Assembly: GCA_946613735.1 (NCBI GenBank)
Contig: CAMOFS010000023.1
Coordinates: forward strand, 1 to 10,682
Origin: an uncultured Lachnospiraceae bacterium
GTDB taxonomy: Bacteria; Bacillota_A; Clostridia; Lachnospirales; Lachnospiraceae
DNA: 10,682 nt
Direction: 5' to 3'
This document shows positions 6,286-10,682 of the stretch, in pieces. The number at the start of each line of letters is the position of its first letter. The first letter of the stretch is position 1. The translations under genes and the position numbers were made by a program. A model generated the notes under the pieces. That model was not told the DNA's origin. It did not search any database and saw nothing but the letters and a program-made list of their open reading frames with translations.

Positions 6286-8492
6286 GTCGTCTCCTCCTTC
6301 GTAAGTTTCAGTCCGTGGTTAACGTCTGCAAGCGTGAGATTGATATTGTAATATGGGTCATGCTCCAGCGCATCACGCCATCTGTTCTTCATGTAGGTGA
6401 TCTCTCCGGCAAAGCGGGAAATCTTTTGGGGATCGTCCTCATATCCCCGAGACTTGGACTCATAGTGTGTCATGGTGGCGTATGGATTATAGACTATCCT
6501 GTATCCGGCCTCCCTGATACGCAGGCAAAAATCTACGTCATTAAAGGCCACCGCCAGATCCTCATTAAGTCCGCCCAAAAGCTCATACACGCTTCTTTTA
6601 ACCAACATGCAGGCTGCAGTAACACCGCTTATATCCTGCTGGGCAATGATGCGGTTGAAATATCCCGTAGACTCACCTGCTGCCCTCTGGTGTATATGGC
6701 CGGCCACTCCTCCTATACCCATGACTATACCTGCATGCTGCAGATCACCGTCCGGGTAAAAAAGCCTGGCTCCCACCGCTCCAACCTCAGGATCCTGGCA
6801 GTACATCAAAAGCTCCTCCAAAAGATCCTCTGACATAACCTCCGTATCGTTGTTCAGAAGCAGGATATACTCTCCCCTGGCATTTTTTTCGCCAAAGTTG
6901 TTGATGGCGGAAAAATTGAAGCCACCCTCGTAGTATACCACCTTTATCCGTGGAAGCATCTCCTTATCACCGTATTGCTTTTTAAGCTTTTCATAATAGT
7001 CAAAGGTCTTTTGCTCCCTGCTGTTATTCTCGATAAGGATGATCTCAAAATCCCTGTAAGACAGTCGCTTGAAAAGGGACTCTACACACAGCTTCAGATC
7101 CTCCCTGTGATCGCAGGTGGGTATCAGGATGGATACAAGGGGCTGCCCCTTTACAGCTATCCTGGAACGGTACACTCCGTGGACTGCCGACTCCGTCACC
7201 TCAGCATCAATGCCCAGCCTGCGGTAGTGCTCTGCCACAGCCCTCCGGCCTGCGGCAAAAGCGTATTTTTTGGAGGCAGGATTGTCCGCAGTGGATCCCA
7301 CTATAGTGCGCCAGTGATAGAGGATCCTTGGTATATGATATATGCCATGTGCCTCCTCCACACACCTTAGGATAAAATCATAGTCCTGGGCCCCGTCAAA
7401 TTCTGCCCTCAAAAACTCCCTGTGGCCCTCTCCGTCAAAGGTACCTTCCTTTTCAAAAAGCCTTTCCAAAAGTCCTCTTGATACAACCAAAAGATGGCAC
7501 ATGTAGTTCATGCTGCAAAGCATATTTATACTAAAGTCCCCCTTAAAAAAGGGTTCAAAATAATTCTTAGAGGACTCATCTATCTTATCCTGGTCAGTAT
7601 ATATAAGCTCCGGCCTGCCCTGCTCATTGATGGCCCTGACACACTCAAAAAACGCATCCGGCTCTAAGGTATCGTCATGATCCATAAAGGCTATGTATTC
7701 ACCGGATGCCAGCTCTATAGCCGCATTGGTATTGCCGGATATACCGGTGTTGTGGGAAAGCTCGGTAACGCGGATCCTCTCATCCATCCCGGATATCTCT
7801 GAAAGCAGCTCCTCCATTGGTGAAGTCTCAGCCGGATCGGACTTGCTGCCATCCGCAAGGATCAGCTCCCATTTGCCGTAGGTCTGGGCGAGGATGAGAT
7901 CCACCAGCTCCCTTATGTATACCTCTTTGGTCCTGAAAAGTGGGACCACCAGACTGATAAGGGGCTCATACTCAAAGTGTACCTCTCGCTGGGCTTGTAA
8001 TTCCTCTTCACTTAAAAGCCGGTTCCTGCGCCACTTATCGTAAGACATATCCCTGCGCTCATCACCTGAGAGCTTACCAATTGTCTTTTTTATAGTCTTT
8101 TTTAAGCCGTTCCTTTTAAAGAACCTGATGCCCCTGTAGAAAAATGCCCTGATGCCACGGCCGCCCCCCAACACCTCCGCATTGTATGCAGCCCTGTCAA
8201 AAACAGTACTCTCACTCTCTCCGTGGTTATCGGAAAATATGATGGTAACCGGAAGCAGCGACTTTAAGTCGTCACACACCAGCTCCACCCGAAAGCCCGC
8301 GTGGTACCCTTCCGACAGCCCATACCTGTCTGCCACATCGGCACGCTGGTGTCTGTCTATGATGGTATCCAGCTTATTATGCTTTTTGTCGTAAACCGAT
8401 ATATCCGTATCACCGTCCGAAAATGCCCAGCCCACCATAAGCAGGCCGTTTTCAGACACCGTATAGACCTCGGTGTTCACTGTTAATGGCAT
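6282..8492 (-). CDS. Two-domain family 2 glycosyltransferase (probable polysaccharide chain synthesis)
   Basis: A 736-residue cytoplasmic enzyme with two GT-A glycosyltransferase domains. Residues 1 to about 110 form a small beta-rich module with LLMVGWAF (17-24) and RADVADRYGLSEGYHAGFRV (50-69), a GWA-type module that I recall in front of other glycosyltransferases. A basic, aromatic stretch follows (about 112-145). Domain one opens with LISLVVPLFRT (178-188) and has the DxD-type DHDDT at 271-275. Domain two opens with PLVSILIPTCD (451-461) and has NNDTE at 547-551, NDVDFCLR at 651-658 and HYESKSR at 676-682, resembling rhamnosyl/O-antigen transferases. Two domains could add two different linkages or sugars. 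The start lies 4 bases after the kinase-like gene; GGAG in the last codons of that gene serves as ribosome binding site. The location between rmlA and wzm/wzt suggests that it builds the exported glycan; donor and acceptor are unknown. Confidence 0.9.
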   Translation of the reverse strand: MPLTVNTEVYTVSENGLLMVGWAFSDGDTDISVYDKKHNKLDTIIDRHQRADVADRYGLSEGYHAGFRVELVCDDLKSLLPVTIIFSDNHGESESTVFDRAAYNAEVLGGGRGIRAFFYRGIRFFKRNGLKKTIKKTIGKLSGDERRDMSYDKWRRNRLLSEEELQAQREVHFEYEPLISLVVPLFRTKEVYIRELVDLILAQTYGKWELILADGSKSDPAETSPMEELLSEISGMDERIRVTELSHNTGISGNTNAAIELASGEYIAFMDHDDTLEPDAFFECVRAINEQGRPELIYTDQDKIDESSKNYFEPFFKGDFSINMLCSMNYMCHLLVVSRGLLERLFEKEGTFDGEGHREFLRAEFDGAQDYDFILRCVEEAHGIYHIPRILYHWRTIVGSTADNPASKKYAFAAGRRAVAEHYRRLGIDAEVTESAVHGVYRSRIAVKGQPLVSILIPTCDHREDLKLCVESLFKRLSYRDFEIILIENNSREQKTFDYYEKLKKQYGDKEMLPRIKVVYYEGGFNFSAINNFGEKNARGEYILLLNNDTEVMSEDLLEELLMYCQDPEVGAVGARLFYPDGDLQHAGIVMGIGGVAGHIHQRAAGESTGYFNRIIAQQDISGVTAACMLVKRSVYELLGGLNEDLAVAFNDVDFCLRIREAGYRIVYNPYATMTHYESKSRGYEDDPQKISRFAGEITYMKNRWRDALEHDPYYNINLTLADVNHGLKLTKEETT

Positions 8493-8496
8493 CTTA

Positions 8497-9684
8497 TCAC
8501 TCCAAAGGAAGCACCACAGGATATATGCTCCTGTAGATCTTTTTTAACATCCACTTCCATCTTGGAGTGGAATAGGTAAGGGGCGGCGTGTGTACCACCG
8601 GCTCGTCACTGAAGGTGGTCGTGTACCTGAAGCAGTAATCACGGCCATGGACATACTGCTGAAAAGCCTCCTCCATCCTGGTGTATACATTGTACTCCTC
8701 CGGGATGAAGCCAAAGGCAAAAATGAAGTTCTCCAGCCTTCCGAATTTTTGTGACAGCTCGTGCTGTCTGGACTCATACAAAAACCTGAGGGTCCTGACC
8801 TTCAGGTAATCTATGGGCACCGGGAAGTCCACGGCCCACTCATAATCAAAGCAGTATATATATCCGTCCTTTTTCCCAAAATTATCAAAATTGCAGTCCA
8901 GGTTGCACCTGGTCACAGCCCTTCTGTCATAATCCAGATAGGGATGGGATCCAAAGAGCTCATTAAACTCCTTAGTCTCCTTAAAGGTGGTCACATACTC
9001 CCCTTTAAAGGAAAAGATGGGATGCATGGCCTTTTTGACCTTCTTTACAATGGTCTTGGGAGAGTCCGTGACGAAATCAACAGGGGACAAGAGACTCTCC
9101 CCCTCCACGAACATAAAATAGACCGTATCCTCGTCACGCTCCACCGGAACCATCCAGATCTCCCTGTAGAGGTCGTGCAAAAGCTCCCCGTTATCCAGTA
9201 TCCTGTGAAGATGGGGCAGGGCTTTGGTGGTGGTTGCGGTCTTTCTTACTTTTTTGTTGTCCCCACTTTTTAATATCTCCGTTTGTAACCTATATTCCGG
9301 GGCGCGCTGTTCATTGTACTTTATGTAGGTGATATCCTCAGGGATGCTGTCCTTTTTAAAAAAAATAAAGCCTCCCATGGATGGATGGGTAAACTCCTCT
9401 GCCTCAAGGATGGCAAAATCATCCATCCGAACTATCTCCGTAGGAAGGAAAATATCCGGCCTGGCGCCAAAGCATACAAACTCCTCGCCCATAAGCGTTC
9501 TGACATGGGCTACCGCCTCAGAAAAGGATCTCTCCTCTGACGAAAAGCCGGCGTCCTCGGCCGCCTTCCGCCAGGCCGGGAATTCCCCGGCATTTTTGTT
9601 GGCGCACTCATATATGCATCCCCAGCTTTCCTTTAGCCTTTGGATGGGATGCTGCTTTATAAGTCCGGTAACACTACCACTCAT
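8497..9684 (-). CDS. Kinase-like protein (APH/choline-kinase fold) of the polysaccharide locus
   Basis: A 395-residue protein that I assign to the protein-kinase-like superfamily from its C-lobe. TRCNLDCNFDNF (258-269) gives the catalytic-loop spacing D-x4-N (Asp263, Asn268). YCFDYEWAVDFPVP (277-290) supplies the metal-binding Asp280 in the form seen in choline kinase and aminoglycoside phosphotransferases. A beta-stranded N-lobe is plausible at about 115-160, with Lys148 in KKVRKTATTTKA as candidate ATP-binding lysine. MFVEGESL (191-198) would be the hinge region. The first 100 residues are not recognised. The usual His two residues before the catalytic Asp is Asn261. The C-terminus (about 374-395) is basic and aromatic and might touch the membrane. 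The start overlaps the rmlA stop by one base (TGATG), preceded by GAGGGA. It may phosphorylate a glycan end, a lipid carrier or a sugar; a chain-capping role is inference. Confidence 0.72.
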   Translation of the reverse strand: MSGSVTGLIKQHPIQRLKESWGCIYECANKNAGEFPAWRKAAEDAGFSSEERSFSEAVAHVRTLMGEEFVCFGARPDIFLPTEIVRMDDFAILEAEEFTHPSMGGFIFFKKDSIPEDITYIKYNEQRAPEYRLQTEILKSGDNKKVRKTATTTKALPHLHRILDNGELLHDLYREIWMVPVERDEDTVYFMFVEGESLLSPVDFVTDSPKTIVKKVKKAMHPIFSFKGEYVTTFKETKEFNELFGSHPYLDYDRRAVTRCNLDCNFDNFGKKDGYIYCFDYEWAVDFPVPIDYLKVRTLRFLYESRQHELSQKFGRLENFIFAFGFIPEEYNVYTRMEEAFQQYVHGRDYCFRYTTTFSDEPVVHTPPLTYSTPRWKWMLKKIYRSIYPVVLPLE

Positions 9685-10562
9685 CAGAGTCCCTCTGCAA
9701 CCTCGACAAGGTACTTCCCGTACTCTGTCTTCATAAGAGGCTCTGCCAGCTTAAGCAACTGATCCTTGTTGATAAAGCCACGCTTATATGCGATCTCCTC
9801 GATACAGGAGATATACAGTCCCTGTCTCTTTTGGAAGGTAGATACAAAATCCGCCGCCGCCAAAAGCATATCATGGTTCCCGGTATCCAGCCAAGCAAAA
9901 CCACGTCCTAGGGTCTCCACATGGAGATCTCCGCGCTTAAGGTATGCATCGTTCACCGCCGTGATCTCCAGCTCACCTCTTGCCGAGGGTGTAATGCTCT
10001 TTGCAATGGATACCACGTCATTGTCGTAAAAATAAAGTCCCGGCACAGCGTAGTTGGACTTGGGCTTTTGGGGCTTTTCCTCGATGGAAATGGCCCTGCC
10101 CTCCTCGTCGAATTCCACCACTCCGTATTCCCGGGGATTCCTGACATAATAACCAAAGATGGTAGCGCCCTTTTCATGGGTGCTGCGATCATAAGCCTCC
10201 CTTAATACCTTGGAAAAGCTCTGGCCATAAAAGATGTTGTCACCCAGCACAAGGGCCACGGGATCAGAACCGATAAAGTCCTCTCCTATCAAAAAAGCCT
10301 CTGCCAGACCGTTGGGCGCTTCCTGTATGGCATACTGTATGTCCATTCCCAGCTGGGATCCGTCGCCCAAAAGCTCCCTAAAAACCGGAAGGTCCCTGGG
10401 AGTGGATATGATCAGTATCTCCCTGATACCTGCCAGCATAAGGGTAGACAGCGGATAGTAGATCATGGGCTTGTCATATACGGGCATGATCTGCTTGGAT
10501 ATGGCTTTGGTCAGCGGGTAGAGTCTGGTGCCGCTGCCTCCTGCTAGTATGATACCTTTCAT
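9684..10562 (-). CDS. rmlA: Glucose-1-phosphate thymidylyltransferase
   Basis: RmlA couples glucose-1-phosphate with dTTP to give dTDP-glucose and pyrophosphate, the first and feedback-controlled step toward dTDP-L-rhamnose. The protein has 292 residues, the standard length. It shows the nucleotide-binding GGSGTRLYP at 8-16, [20 protein letters not shown] (22-41), LGDN at 106-109 with the metal-binding Asp108, EEKP at 161-164, GLYFYD at 175-180, GELEITAVN at 196-204 and WLDTG at 224-228. The C-terminal part (about 240-292) is the helical regulatory portion usual in this family. The start is supported by AAGGAGGA at 10567-10574, close to the ATG. It is the first gene of a four-gene coupled run and is preceded by the repeat cluster at the right edge. 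Genes further upstream, perhaps rmlB or rmlD, lie outside the window. Confidence 0.98.
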   Translation of the reverse strand: MKGIILAGGSGTRLYPLTKAISKQIMPVYDKPMIYYPLSTLMLAGIREILIISTPRDLPVFRELLGDGSQLGMDIQYAIQEAPNGLAEAFLIGEDFIGSDPVALVLGDNIFYGQSFSKVLREAYDRSTHEKGATIFGYYVRNPREYGVVEFDEEGRAISIEEKPQKPKSNYAVPGLYFYDNDVVSIAKSITPSARGELEITAVNDAYLKRGDLHVETLGRGFAWLDTGNHDMLLAAADFVSTFQKRQGLYISCIEEIAYKRGFINKDQLLKLAEPLMKTEYGKYLVEVAEGL

Positions 10563-10581
10563 GTATTCCTCCTTGTAAAAA

Positions 10582-10606
10582 GATTCTTCGCTTCGCTCAG
10601 AATGAC
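10582..10606 (-). repeat. Intergenic hairpin repeat upstream of rmlA
   Basis: Simple 25-base form with arms ATTCT and AGAAT. Compared with the copies at 1553 and 4546, both arms differ by one base in a way that keeps the pair (C-G becomes T-A). Its edge lies 7 bases upstream of the rmlA ribosome binding site at 10567-10574. Confidence 0.9.
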
Positions 10607-10615
10607 AAAAAACGT

Positions 10616-10649
10616 GTCATCCTGAGCGAGCGTAGCGAGTCGAAGGATC
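10616..10649 (+). repeat. Inverted, enlarged hairpin repeat at the right edge
   Basis: Plus-strand copy with arms ATCCT (10619-10623) and AGGAT (10644-10648). The interior is enlarged on both sides: two GA/GA steps around GC-GTA-GC, with one unpaired T. It faces the copy at 10582-10606 across 9 bases. By analogy to the gaps after hprK and wzt, it probably lies near the stop codon of a gene just outside the window. Confidence 0.75.
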
Positions 10650-10682
10650 CCAGCGTAGCGAGTCGAAGGATCCCAGCGTAGC
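10629..10682. repeat. 23-bp tandem repeat, about 2.3 copies, cut by the window edge
   Basis: Two exact 23-base units (10629-10651 and 10652-10674), each beginning AGCGTAGCGAGTC and ending GGATCCC, are followed by the first 8 bases of a third. The unit is the right half of the enlarged hairpin repeat plus its flank, so it looks like a local expansion of that element. Further copies may lie beyond the edge. Confidence 0.9.

Noticed and set aside
9329..9736. Plus-strand open frame of 135 codons
   Set aside because: It lies opposite the kinase-like gene and the rmlA end, has no recognisable protein motifs and no gene-like context. The minus-strand frames there show clear motifs. The same applies to other plus-strand frames, such as 898-1248 and 6315-6833.
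10582..10682. CRISPR array at the right edge
   Set aside because: The 23-base units are directly adjacent with no unique spacers and derive from the hairpin repeat. No cas gene is visible.
512..10682. Insertion sequence or transposase remnants, attachment sites
   Set aside because: No transposase or integrase motif is encoded in any frame examined, and no target-site duplications could be defined around the repeats.

Overview
The window looks like a chromosomal segment of a Firmicute, most likely a clostridial (Lachnospiraceae-type) bacterium. An HPr kinase/phosphorylase gene of Gram-positive type, strong AAGGAGG-like ribosome binding sites, moderate GC content and a lipobox lipoprotein all point that way; the exact genus cannot be read from the sequence. 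All nine recognisable genes lie on the minus strand, so transcription runs from high to low coordinates.

In order of transcription, the first block (10562 to 4621) is a tight run: glucose-1-phosphate thymidylyltransferase RmlA, a protein with a kinase-like (APH/choline-kinase type) catalytic core, a 736-residue protein with two family 2 glycosyltransferase domains, and a lipoprotein with DUF4163/DUF3298-like sequence. Junctions are a 1-nt overlap, a 4-nt gap and a 4-nt ATGA overlap. After a 91-nt gap comes RmlC followed at 6 nt by the ABC-2 permease Wzm; after a 158-nt gap the ATPase Wzt with a C-terminal extension of the glycan-binding type. Together these read as part of a locus that makes a rhamnose-containing surface polysaccharide on the cytoplasmic side and exports it by the ABC-transporter (Wzm/Wzt) route. 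RmlB and RmlD are not in the window. Downstream follow hprK (carbon catabolite control) and the first 170 codons of an M18 aminopeptidase cut by the left edge.

The most unusual content is between the genes. All five long gaps, and none of the tight junctions, contain copies of a small palindromic repeat of about 25 nt (core GAGCGAAGCGAAG). One copy lies 3 to 7 nt upstream of the Shine-Dalgarno sequence of each of five genes (rmlA, rmlC, wzt, hprK and the aminopeptidase gene), always in the same orientation relative to the gene. Inverted copies lie 0 to 3 nt after the stop codons of hprK and wzt, and another inverted, tandemly expanded copy closes the window at the right edge. The variants change in a compensatory way: ATCCT with AGGAT, ATTCT with AGAAT, symmetric insertions, and GC/GC replaced by AC/GT. 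This supports a conserved hairpin with tandem G-A mismatches and a three-base loop.

The most interesting protein-level idea is that the kinase-like protein acts with the C-terminal domain of Wzt as a chain-terminating/recognition pair, by analogy to WbdD and Wzt in Gram-negative O-antigen export. This is inference only. No RNA genes, CRISPR arrays, transposases or clear intrinsic terminators were seen.
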